The notes under the pieces are model-generated. The model did no database searches. It saw only the letters and a program-made list of their open reading frames with translations, and was not told the origin of the DNA. A stretch of DNA of 64,000 nucleotides from contig NZ_JNWV01000002.1 in NCBI RefSeq assembly GCF_000716535.1, positions 124,001-188,000 on the forward strand. The letters are read 5' to 3'. Both the position numbers and the translations under genes were made by a program. Below are positions 1-7,995 of this stretch, piece by piece. The DNA comes from Streptomyces flaveolus (GTDB lineage: Bacteria; Actinomycetota; Actinomycetes; Streptomycetales; Streptomycetaceae). The first letter of the stretch is position 1, and every line of letters starts with the position of its first letter.

Positions 1-344
<344 letters not shown>

Positions 345-403
345 CGGGGCCTCCGGCGGGGTCGGGGACAGGGGCGGAGCGGAGCGGTGTCCGACGTCTA
401 TCT

Positions 404-448
404 AAGCGCTTGTTCAGCTTCCGCGCCACGGTGTACACCGATCGGTGT
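404..448. promoter_or_regulatory. Divergent MoxR/TetR control region with two palindromes
   Basis: Between the divergent genes lie AAGCGCTT (404-411) and a perfect 14-bp palindrome ACACCGATCGGTGT (435-448), which ends 32 bp before the tetR start. Perfect short palindromes placed like this are typical TetR-dimer operators, so the adjacent regulator probably binds here and controls itself and perhaps the ATPase operon. Binding is inferred. Confidence 0.5.
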
Positions 449-480
449 CCTTTGTCGGCGTGTCGCGGTAACCTCACGGT

Positions 481-1056
481 ATGACCACCAGCACGCAGAA
501 GGCGTCCCCCCGCGACCGGCTGCTCGACGCCGCCGCGCGGCTCTCCTACCGCGAGGGTGTCTCCATCGGCATCGAGGCGCTGTGCCGGGAGGCGGGCGTC
601 TCGAAGCGGTCGATGTACCAGCTCTTCGACAGCAAGGACGAGATGCTGGCCGCCAGCCTGGAGCGGCGGATGCCGGGGTACCAGGCCCGGCTGACCCACC
701 CCGATCCGGCGGCCGCGACCCCGCGCGAGAGCATCCTGTACGTCTTCGAACAGATGGAGAAGGGCTCCCTGGATCCCGAGTACCACGGCTGCCCCTACCT
801 GGCCGCGCTGGTCGAGCTGAAGGATCCCGAGCATCCGGCGAGCGTGGTCGCCCGCGAGGCCAAGGACACCCTGCTGAGCGCCTTCCGCGCCGAGGCGGAG
901 CGGGGCGGCGCGCGGGACCCCGAGCTGCTCGCCCGCCAGCTCCTGCTCGTCTTCGACGGCGCCAACGCCCGCGCCGGCGCCCGGGTGGAACGCCTGGACG
1001 ACGGACTCGCCACGACGACGGCGACGGCCCTGCTGGACGCGGCGGGAGTCCACTAG
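481..1056 (+). CDS. TetR-family transcriptional regulator
   Basis: This 191-residue protein has the N-terminal TetR helix-turn-helix at about residues 12-58 (SIGIEALCREAGVSKRSMYQLF holds the HTH), followed by an all-helical ligand-binding and dimerisation domain. The SKRSMYQLFDSKDEM stretch matches regulators that act as drug- or metabolite-responsive repressors; the ligand cannot be read. The ATG follows a poor Shine-Dalgarno. It is divergent from the MoxR-type ATPase, with palindromic candidate operators in the gap. The TAG stop lies inside the CTAG target duplication of the MITE-like element that follows, so the element sits exactly at the gene end without altering the reading frame. Confidence 0.9.
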   Translation: MTTSTQKASPRDRLLDAAARLSYREGVSIGIEALCREAGVSKRSMYQLFDSKDEMLAASLERRMPGYQARLTHPDPAAATPRESILYVFEQMEKGSLDPEYHGCPYLAALVELKDPEHPASVVAREAKDTLLSAFRAEAERGGARDPELLARQLLLVFDGANARAGARVERLDDGLATTTATALLDAAGVH

Positions 1057-1293
1057 GCCCTGTCGGTTTGGATCAGCCAGCTACGAGGAGCGGTGCCATC
1101 TAGCCGAGCCGAGCCGAGCCGAGCCGAGCGGGGTCTGGTGCGTGCGGCTGCAAGGCGGAGGAGGGCGACAACGCGATGGGGGTCCCCCCGCGCGAGCGCA
1201 GCCGAGCGCGGGGGAGTCGGCAACCGACGACAACGCGGCGGATGCGCGTGCCAGGCCCCGCGACGCCGTGATGATCCAAACGACAGGGCCTAG
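1053..1293. mobile_element. MITE-like element (233 bp) flanked by CTAG duplication
   Basis: A 233-bp non-coding element (1057-1289) is bounded by inverted repeats GCCCTGTCGGTTTGGATCA (1057-1075) and TGATCCAAACGACAGGGC (1272-1289), identical except for one extra G on the left. Direct CTAG copies at 1053-1056 and 1290-1293 look like a 4-bp target duplication, as made by IS5-group transposases. Inside are five tandem CCGAG pentamers (~1103-1127) and a perfect 9-bp stem CCCCCGCGC/GCGCGGGGG (1185-1193 / 1206-1214). No transposase is encoded, so it would have to be mobilised in trans. Confidence 0.75.
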
Positions 1294-1454
1294 CCACACG
1301 CCCCTGGCTCCGGGCCGCCAGGGCACACACCCCCGGTCGGGGTCGTCACGGCACGCCCCCTCACCAGCCACCAGGACCAGCCGCCACGACAGCCGCCCCC
1401 CGTCCGGGTCACCACAACGCGCCGCCCCTCTCGCCCGCCCGGTCCAATGGATCC
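1294..1454. other. Non-coding gap upstream of the osmolyte transporter operon
   Basis: This GC-rich 161-bp stretch after the MITE has no supported coding sequence. It should hold the promoter of the permease-permease-binding protein operon starting at 1455, but I see no convincing -35/-10 pair and no strong Shine-Dalgarno before the GTG. Confidence 0.4.
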
Positions 1455-2135
1455 GTGATCGCGCCCCCGGACGACTGCCTCGCGCGCAACGAGTGGATCT
1501 GCGGCGCCTATCTGAGCACCCGCCGCCAGATCCTGCTCGACGCGGTCGTCCAGCACCTTGAGCTGACCTTCCTGTCGGTCCTGATCGGCCTGGTCATCGC
1601 GCTGCCGCTGGCGGTGCTGGCCCGTCGCTGGGGCTGGGCGGCCGGCCCGGTCCTGGCCGTGACGACGATCCTCTACACCATTCCGTCGCTGGCCATGTTC
1701 TCCCTGCTCCTGCCCCTCTACGGCCTCTCGGCCACCCTGGTCGTCGCCGGACTCGTGCTGTACTCGCTCACCCTGCTCGTCCGGAACATCCTCGCGGGCC
1801 TGCGCGCGGTTCCGGAGGAGACCCGGCAGGCCGCGCGAGGCCTCGGATACGGCCCCGTCCGCCTGCTGCTGACCGTGGAGCTGCCCCTGGCCCTGCCCGC
1901 CGCGATGGCCGGCCTGCGCATCGCCACCGTCTCGGCGGTCTCCCTGCTGACGGTCGGCGCGATCGTCGGCTTCGGCGGTCTCGGCAACCTGATCTACGCC
2001 GGCATGAACACCTACTTCAAGGCCCAGGTGCTCACCGCGTCCGTGCTCTGCGTGCTGATCGCCGTCGCCGCCGACCTGCTCCTGCTGGGCGTCCAGCGGC
2101 TGATCACCCCCTGGACGCGGGCGGCCCGCACATGA
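1455..2135 (+). CDS. Osmoprotectant/glycine betaine-type ABC permease 1
   Basis: A 226-residue inner-membrane permease of the OpuC/ProW (BPD_transp_1) type. About five hydrophobic segments surround the EAA loop at residues ~118-145 (EETRQAARGLGYGPVRLLL), which docks to the ATPase. The N-terminus CLARNEWICGAYLSTRR is typical of actinobacterial members of this family. GTG at 1455 is the only reasonable start. The stop overlaps the start of the second permease (ATGA at 2132), showing translational coupling. Family knowledge points to import of compatible solutes such as betaine, carnitine or choline; the substrate cannot be told from sequence. Confidence 0.9.
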   Translation: MIAPPDDCLARNEWICGAYLSTRRQILLDAVVQHLELTFLSVLIGLVIALPLAVLARRWGWAAGPVLAVTTILYTIPSLAMFSLLLPLYGLSATLVVAGLVLYSLTLLVRNILAGLRAVPEETRQAARGLGYGPVRLLLTVELPLALPAAMAGLRIATVSAVSLLTVGAIVGFGGLGNLIYAGMNTYFKAQVLTASVLCVLIAVAADLLLLGVQRLITPWTRAART

Positions 2136-2803
2136 GCACCCTCACCGCCGCCTGGGACTGGCTCACCGACCCCGCGCACTGGTCGGGCGACGACGGCATC
2201 CGGCACCGGCTGCTCCAGCACCTCCTGCTCACCGTCGTCTGCCTGGTCCTCAGCTGCCTGATCGCGCTGCCCGTCGCGCTCGTCCTCGGCCACCTCGGCA
2301 AGGGCGGCGCGCTCGCCGTGAACATCTCCAACGTCGGCCGGGCCGTGCCCACCTTCGCCGTGCTGGTCCTGCTCCTGCTGACCCCGGTCGGGAGGTGGGG
2401 CGACGGCCCCACGGTGGTCGCCCTCGTGCTGTTCGCCGTACCGCCGCTGCTCACCAACGCCTACGTCGGCATGCGTGAGGTCGACCGCAGCGTCGTCCAG
2501 GCCGCCCGGGGCATGGGCATGACCGGCCGACAACTGCTGTTTCACGTGGAACTGCCCCTTTCGCTCCCCCTGCTGCTGAACGGTGTACGGATCGCCGCCG
2601 TCCAGCTCGTCGCCACCGCCACGATCGCCGCGCTCGCGGGTGGCGGCGGCCTCGGCCGGATCATCACGGCGGGCTTCAACCTCGCCAGCACACCCCAGGT
2701 GGTCGCGGGCGCGCTGCTCGTCGCGGTGTTCGCCCTGCTCGTGGAGGCCGTCTTCGAGATCGCCGAGCGACTGGCACCCACCTGGGTCCGGGGCGGCCGA
2801 TGA
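2132..2803 (+). CDS. Osmoprotectant/glycine betaine-type ABC permease 2
   Basis: The second membrane subunit, 223 residues, starts within the stop of permease 1 and overlaps the next gene by ATGA at 2800-2803. It carries the EAA motif VVQAARGMGMTGRQLLFHV and the conserved GGGGLGRIITAG segment of OpuCD-like permeases. With the first permease it would form a heterodimeric channel served by the ATPase at 3826-4980 and the binding protein at 2800-3819. The tight coupling argues for one polycistronic message. Confidence 0.9.
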   Translation: MSTLTAAWDWLTDPAHWSGDDGIRHRLLQHLLLTVVCLVLSCLIALPVALVLGHLGKGGALAVNISNVGRAVPTFAVLVLLLLTPVGRWGDGPTVVALVLFAVPPLLTNAYVGMREVDRSVVQAARGMGMTGRQLLFHVELPLSLPLLLNGVRIAAVQLVATATIAALAGGGGLGRIITAGFNLASTPQVVAGALLVAVFALLVEAVFEIAERLAPTWVRGGR

Positions 2804-3819
2804 GAGACCGACCGGCGAGGACACCCGCCACCCTCGCACCACCCAGCCGCCGTACGGCACGCGCCGGGCCCGCGCTCCTGAGCCGCCGTACCGCGCTCGC
2901 CACGTCCGCCCTCCTCGCGCTGGGCGCCTGCGCCACCGGTCCGTCCCTGGAGGACCGCGGCCAGGTCACCGCACCTCCCGGGGACAGCCGTCACCTGACC
3001 ATCGGCTCGGCCGGCTTCACCGAGAGCGATCTGCTCGCCCAGATGTACGCCCAGCTGCTCGATCAGGCCGGCTACAAGACGTCCCTCCTCACGGTCGCCA
3101 ACCGGGAGCTGTACGAACCGGCCCTGGAGTCCGGCCAGATCGACGTCGTGCCCGAGTACGCGGCGACCCTCGCCGACTGGCTGAGCGCCAAGACCCACGG
3201 CGCCGACGCGCCCCCGGCCGGCTCGCCCGACCTCGGCACCACGATGAAGGCCCTGCGCGCCCTCGCGGCACCCCGTGGCCTCACCGTCCTCCCGCCCGGC
3301 CGTGCCGTCGACCAGAACGCCTTCGCAGTGACCGCCGCCTACGCCCACCGGCACCACCTCAGGACCCTCAGCGACCTCGGCGCCTCCGGACTGAAGGTGC
3401 GGCTCGCGGCGGGCGACGAATGCGTGCGACGGCCGTACTGCGCGCCCGGGCTGAAGAAGGTGTACGGCATCGCCATCACCGGCGTCGATCCCAAGGGTGT
3501 CGGCACCACCCAGGCCAAGCGGGCCGTGCAGGAGGGCCGCGACCAGATGGTGCTGACCACCACGACCGACGCCACCCTCGACTCCTTCGGCCTGGTCCTG
3601 CTCGCCGACGACAAGCGACTGCAGAACGCCGACTACGTCGTCCCGGTCGTCAACCGCTCCCGCGCGGGCGGTGCCGGCGTGGCGAAGGCGCTCGGAAGGC
3701 TCAACGACGTCCTCACCACCGGCGACCTGGCCGCCATGAACCGGCAGGTCGACAGCTGGCGGCGGCTGCCGGCCGACGTGGCCCGCGCCTACGTCGAGGA
3801 CAAGGGCCTGCTCAAATGA
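2800..3819 (+). CDS. OpuC-type substrate-binding lipoprotein
   Basis: A 339-residue extracytoplasmic solute-binding protein. The N-terminus has a basic region, a hydrophobic stretch and a lipobox LGAC with the modifiable cysteine at about residue 44; an RR pair precedes the hydrophobic core, so Tat export is possible. The mature part begins with LTIGSAGFTESDLLAQMYAQ and carries SGQIDVVPEYAATL, both characteristic of OpuCC/OsmoX-like binding proteins of quaternary ammonium compounds. Start and stop fit the overlapping operon. The gene ends only 6 bp from the convergent ATPase gene. Confidence 0.9.
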   Translation: MRDRPARTPATLAPPSRRTARAGPALLSRRTALATSALLALGACATGPSLEDRGQVTAPPGDSRHLTIGSAGFTESDLLAQMYAQLLDQAGYKTSLLTVANRELYEPALESGQIDVVPEYAATLADWLSAKTHGADAPPAGSPDLGTTMKALRALAAPRGLTVLPPGRAVDQNAFAVTAAYAHRHHLRTLSDLGASGLKVRLAAGDECVRRPYCAPGLKKVYGIAITGVDPKGVGTTQAKRAVQEGRDQMVLTTTTDATLDSFGLVLLADDKRLQNADYVVPVVNRSRAGGAGVAKALGRLNDVLTTGDLAAMNRQVDSWRRLPADVARAYVEDKGLLK

Positions 3820-3825
3820 CCCGGC

Positions 3826-4980
3826 TCAGGCGTCCGCCACCGAGTCGAACGGCACCTGCCCCCGGGCCACCCCGCGCGCGTCGGCGTCCACCGAGCGGCG
3901 CAGTGCCTCGTGCAGCTTCGCCGGGGTCAGCACGCCGAGGAACCGCGCCCCGTCCAGCACGGCGACCCACCCGGCGTCGTGCTGGAGCATCACCCCGAAC
4001 GCCTGCTTCAGCGGCGCGCCGACCGGCACCCAGGCGGTCATGCGGTGGGCGAGTTCCCCGACTGTGCCGCCCGCCGGCAGTTCCTCGATCCCGACCCAGC
4101 CGTGCAGGTCACCGCCCGTGTCCAGGACCACCGCCCACCGGGCGCCCTCGGACCGCAGCCGCTCCAGGGCCCGCGCGGCGGGCTCGTCGGCGCGGGCCAC
4201 GGGCGGCTGCTCCAGGTCGTCCGGCTCGATCGCGGTGACCGACAGCCGCTTCAGCCCGCGGTCGGCGCCCACGAAGGAGGCGACGTACGGCGTCGCGGGC
4301 GACCCGAGCACCGCGCCGGGCGTGTCGAACTGCTCGATGCGGCCCTGCCCGTACACGGCGATCCGGTCGCCGAGCCGGACGGCCTCCTCGATGTCGTGCG
4401 TGACCAGCAGCACCGTCTTGCGCACGGCCGCCTGCATCCGCAGGAACTCGTCCTGCAACTGCTCGCGCACCACCGGGTCGACCGCGCCGAACGGCTCGTC
4501 CATCAGCAGCACCGGCGGATCGGCGGCCAGCGCCCGCGCCACGCCGACCCGCTGCCGCTGACCGCCGGACAACTGCTCCGGATAGCGGGGCCCGTACGTC
4601 TTCGGATCCAGCCCCACCAGGTCCAGCAGCTCGGCCGCCCGGGCCCGCGCCTTCGCCCGCTTCCAGCCGAGCAGCGCGGGCACGGTCGCGGTGTTGTCCA
4701 GGACGGTGCGGTGCGGGAAGAGGCCCACCTGCTGGATGACGTACCCGATCCGGCGGCGCAGCCGCACCGGGTCGACGGTCGCGATGTCGTCGCCGCCGAC
4801 GAGGATCCGGCCGGAGGTCGGCTCGATGAGCCGGTTCACCATCATCATGGTCGTCGTCTTGCCGCACCCGGAGGGCCCGACGAGCGTGACCAGTTCCCCC
4901 TCGGCCACCTCGAAGGAGAGGTCGTCCACGGCCGTCGTACCGTCCGGATACCGCTTGGTGACCTGCTCGAACCGGATCAT
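3826..4980 (-). CDS. OpuC/ProV-type ABC transporter ATP-binding protein with CBS-like tail
   Basis: A 384-residue ATPase with Walker A GPSGCGKTTT (35-44), signature LSGGQRQRVGVARAL, Walker B VLLMDEPFGAVD and a C-terminal tandem CBS-type region (about residues 265-370), the ionic-strength or nucleotide sensor of OpuA/ProV ATPases. It is the natural energiser of the two permeases and binding protein next to it, yet it is encoded convergently on the other strand, so its expression is uncoupled from theirs. Either each arm has its own promoter or the ATPase also serves other permeases. Confidence 0.92.
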   Translation of the reverse strand: MIRFEQVTKRYPDGTTAVDDLSFEVAEGELVTLVGPSGCGKTTTMMMVNRLIEPTSGRILVGGDDIATVDPVRLRRRIGYVIQQVGLFPHRTVLDNTATVPALLGWKRAKARARAAELLDLVGLDPKTYGPRYPEQLSGGQRQRVGVARALAADPPVLLMDEPFGAVDPVVREQLQDEFLRMQAAVRKTVLLVTHDIEEAVRLGDRIAVYGQGRIEQFDTPGAVLGSPATPYVASFVGADRGLKRLSVTAIEPDDLEQPPVARADEPAARALERLRSEGARWAVVLDTGGDLHGWVGIEELPAGGTVGELAHRMTAWVPVGAPLKQAFGVMLQHDAGWVAVLDGARFLGVLTPAKLHEALRRSVDADARGVARGQVPFDSVADA

Positions 4981-5054
4981 TCCCTCACGCTACGGCAGGA
5001 CGCCGCGCGCCTCATTCCGTCGTGCCCCGACCGGCGGACTCGCGGGAGGTGCCG

Positions 5055-5696
5055 TCAGCCGAGGAGGATCACCTCCAGGGTGCGGGGGCCGTGGACGCCC
5101 TCCACCCGGTCCAGTTCGATGTCGCTGGTGGCCGACGGGCCGGAGATCCAGGTCAACGGGCGGGCCGGATCGAGGCGTTCGAGGGCCTGGGGAACGGAGG
5201 AGACGACCTGGTCCGGTACGCGGACGACACAGATGTGGTGGTCCGGGACGAGCGAGATACGGCGCCGTCCCTGGTCGGGGGAGCCGTCGAGCACGATCGT
5301 GCCGGTCTCGGCGATCGCCACGGCACACCCCGTCAGCACGCTGTCCACCCGGTCCAGCCGCTGGGCGGTGTCCGCCGCCCGGTCGTGGATGCGCACGGGA
5401 TTGGCGGCGGACAGCCACTCCGGCGGCAGCCCCGGCGGGACCAGCACCTCCTGGGAGCAGCGCTCGGCCAGCAGCCGCATGACGAGCAGCGGCAGCTCCT
5501 CCGCGTCGCAGCGGTGCACGATCGCCCGGTAGTCCACCAGGTTCTCCGCCAGCAGCTCCACCGTCTCCTCGGTGCTCCGCCGCCCGTGCTCGCGCAGATA
5601 GTCCCGGGCCACGGCCTCCTCGTACGGCCCCTCGTCCGCGGGTACGTCCGCGAGCGCGCGCCGCACCCGGCCCAGGATCCGCTCCCTGCTGCTCAC
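5055..5696 (-). CDS. lutC: Lactate utilization protein C (LUD domain)
   Basis: A 213-residue LUD-domain protein, third subunit of the LutABC L-lactate oxidase system. The GTG start at 5696 overlaps the lutB stop (GTGA), and translation upstream of this point belongs to lutB's sequence in another frame. Recognisable features are the N-terminal RERILGRVRRAL helix and the core VAIAETGTIVLDG and RISLVPDHHICVV, typical of LutC/YkgG. With LutA and LutB it forms a cytoplasmic iron-sulfur complex converting L-lactate to pyruvate, which suits lactate derived from rhamnose in the upstream genes. Confidence 0.93.
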   Translation of the reverse strand: MSSRERILGRVRRALADVPADEGPYEEAVARDYLREHGRRSTEETVELLAENLVDYRAIVHRCDAEELPLLVMRLLAERCSQEVLVPPGLPPEWLSAANPVRIHDRAADTAQRLDRVDSVLTGCAVAIAETGTIVLDGSPDQGRRRISLVPDHHICVVRVPDQVVSSVPQALERLDPARPLTWISGPSATSDIELDRVEGVHGPRTLEVILLG

Positions 5697-7171
5697 TTCG
5701 CACCGTCCTTCCCGCCGCGCGTGCGCTGCCACCAGTCCCGGAACGGTTCCGGCGGCACGGCCGGCAGGTCCCGGGTGCCGCTCCACGCCCGGCCGGGGCC
5801 AGGCAGGGTACGTGGGTGCAGGCGGCGGGTCCGGGAGGCCAGCCGCTGGCCCGTGCGCAGCGCGCCGGGGTGGGTGAACGCCCAGCGCGCCGCCCGCATC
5901 GCCGCCCGCTCGGCCGCGTGCCCCTTCGCCGGCTGGAGCACCACCGTGTTGCCCTGCCGTACCGCCGGGCCGCCCTCGACCACCCGCTCCCGCAGGTGCA
6001 CCAGCACCTCGGGGATGTCGATGGCGACCGGGCACACCTCGTAGCAGGCCCCGCACAGGCTCGACGCGTACGGCAGGGAGGCGTCGATCTCGCTGGCCGT
6101 GCCCCTCAGCTGGGGGCTGAGGATGGCGCCGATGGGACCCGGGTAGACCGAGCCGTACGCGTGCCCGCCCGCCCGCTCGTACACCGGGCACACGTTCAGG
6201 CAGGCCGAGCAGCGGATGCAGCGCAGCGCCTGGCGGCCGACCCGGTCGGCGAGGGTGTCGGTGCGGCCGTTGTCGAGCAGGACCAGGTGGAAGGCGCTCG
6301 GACCGTCGCCGTCCGTCGTCCCGGTCCACGTGCTCGTGTACGGGTTCATGCGCTCGGCGGTGGAGGAGCGGGGGAGGGTCTGCAGGAAGACCTCCAGGTC
6401 ACGCCAGGTGGGCACCACCTTCTCGATGCCGACGACCGAGATCAGCGTCTCCGGCAGGGTCAGGCACATCCGGCCGTTGCCCTCCGACTCCACCACGACC
6501 AGCGTGCCGGTCTCGGCGACCATGAAGTTGGCGCCGGAGATGCCGACCTTGGCGCGCAGGAACTTCTCCCGCAGGTGCAGCCGGGCCGCCTCGGCGAGTT
6601 CGGCCGGCGTGTCCGTCAGGCCCTCCGGGGCAGGGCGGCCCCACTCGCCCATCTCGGTGCGGAAGATGTCCCTGATCTCGCCCCGGTTGCGGTGGATGGC
6701 CGGGACCAGGATGTGCGAGGGGCGGTCCTTGCCCAACTGCACGATCAGTTCGGCGAGATCGGTCTCGTAGGCGCGGATGCCCTCGGCCTCCAGGGCCTCG
6801 TTGAGGCCGATCTCCTGCGTGGCCATCGACTTGACCTTCACGACCTCCGACTCGCCGGTCTCCTTGACCAGCCGGGCGACGATCCGGTTGGCCTCCTCGG
6901 CGTCCGCCGCCCAGTGGACCGTACCGCCGGCCGCGGTGACCGACTCCTCCAACTGGACGAGGTAGCGGTCGAGGTGGCGCAGGGTGTGGTCCTTGATCCG
7001 GCTGCCCGCCTCGCGCAGCGCCGCCCAGTCGGACAACTCGCCCACCGCCTTGGCCCGTTTGGCCCGGATGGTGTGGGTGGCGTGCCGCAGGTTGCCCCGC
7101 AGGACGGGGTTGTGGACGGCGTCGTGCGCGGCCTTCGGGAAGGCCGGCATGCCGAGATACGTTCCGGTCAT
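5693..7171 (-). CDS. lutB: Lactate utilization iron-sulfur protein B
   Basis: A 492-residue LutB protein: an N-terminal LUD domain (about 60-290, with ISGANFMVAETGTLVVVESEG), a ferredoxin-like domain with cysteines at 318, 321, 324 and 328 (CIRCSACLNVC) and 373, 376 and 380 (CGACYEVC), and a C-terminal DUF3390-type region. ATG at 7171 (MTGTYLGMPAF) is chosen because it overlaps the lutA stop and begins the conserved region. It is the electron-transferring subunit of LutABC and is translationally coupled to lutA and lutC. Confidence 0.95.
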   Translation of the reverse strand: MTGTYLGMPAFPKAAHDAVHNPVLRGNLRHATHTIRAKRAKAVGELSDWAALREAGSRIKDHTLRHLDRYLVQLEESVTAAGGTVHWAADAEEANRIVARLVKETGESEVVKVKSMATQEIGLNEALEAEGIRAYETDLAELIVQLGKDRPSHILVPAIHRNRGEIRDIFRTEMGEWGRPAPEGLTDTPAELAEAARLHLREKFLRAKVGISGANFMVAETGTLVVVESEGNGRMCLTLPETLISVVGIEKVVPTWRDLEVFLQTLPRSSTAERMNPYTSTWTGTTDGDGPSAFHLVLLDNGRTDTLADRVGRQALRCIRCSACLNVCPVYERAGGHAYGSVYPGPIGAILSPQLRGTASEIDASLPYASSLCGACYEVCPVAIDIPEVLVHLRERVVEGGPAVRQGNTVVLQPAKGHAAERAAMRAARWAFTHPGALRTGQRLASRTRRLHPRTLPGPGRAWSGTRDLPAVPPEPFRDWWQRTRGGKDGAK

Positions 7172-7923
7172 ACCGCCGGTTCCTCCTCCGTGCTCGCCAG
7201 GATCTCCGCGATGTGCACCGGCCGCATGCCCGTCCGCAGCCGGCTCATCGTCCCGCCCAGGTGCATCAGACACGAGTTGTCGGCCGCGCACAGCACCTCC
7301 GCGCCCGTCGACTCCGCGTTGCGCACCTTGTCGGCGCCCATCGCCGCCGACACCTCCGCGTTCTTCAGCGCGAACGTGCCGCCGAAGCCGCAGCACTCCT
7401 CCGCGCCCGGCAACTCCACCAGCTCCAGCCCCTTGACGGCCTGGAGCAGCCGGCGCGGCCGGTCGCCGAGCCCGAGGCCGCGCAGCCCGTGGCAGGTCGG
7501 GTGGTAGGTCACGGTGTGCGGGTAGTAGGCGCCGACGTCCGTCACCCCGAGGACGTCGACCAGGAACTCCGTCAGCTCGTACGTCTTCGGCACCACCGGC
7601 GCCAGCGTCCGCGCCAGCGTGTCCCCGCGCCCCTCGGCCCGGGCCCGCTCGCCCATGCGCGGATACAGCTCCCGCACCATCGCCCCGCATGACCCGGACG
7701 GGGTCACGATCGCCTCGTACTCCCCGAAGACATCGGAGAAATGCCGGGCCAAGGGCTCGGCCTCATGCCGGTAGCCGGTGTTGTAGTGGGCCTGTCCGCA
7801 GCAGGTCTGCGCCATCGGGAAGTCGACGTCGACACCCAGTCTGGTCAGCAGCTTCACCACGGCCCGGCCGGTGTCCGGATACAGCGTGTCGTTGACACAG
7901 GTCAGGAACAGGGCGACACGCAT
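7168..7923 (-). CDS. lutA: Lactate utilization protein A (CCG-domain oxidoreductase)
   Basis: A 251-residue protein with two cysteine-rich CCG domains (QTCCGQAHYNTGY near residue 40 and EECCGFGGTFALKN near residue 185), as in LutA/GlcF-like subunits that carry heterodisulfide-reductase-type clusters. The stop overlaps the lutB start by ATGA. The gene begins 72 bp after the rhamnulokinase stop on the same strand, so lutABC could be read through from the rhamnose genes. Role: part of the cytoplasmic L-lactate to pyruvate oxidation complex. Confidence 0.94.
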   Translation of the reverse strand: MRVALFLTCVNDTLYPDTGRAVVKLLTRLGVDVDFPMAQTCCGQAHYNTGYRHEAEPLARHFSDVFGEYEAIVTPSGSCGAMVRELYPRMGERARAEGRGDTLARTLAPVVPKTYELTEFLVDVLGVTDVGAYYPHTVTYHPTCHGLRGLGLGDRPRRLLQAVKGLELVELPGAEECCGFGGTFALKNAEVSAAMGADKVRNAESTGAEVLCAADNSCLMHLGGTMSRLRTGMRPVHIAEILASTEEEPAV

Positions 7924-7995
7924 CGCGGCTCCTCGGTGTCGGTCATCGGACGAGTGCAGGGTAGTCGGCGGGCGGCCCCGACGGGAGAGCGCGGC

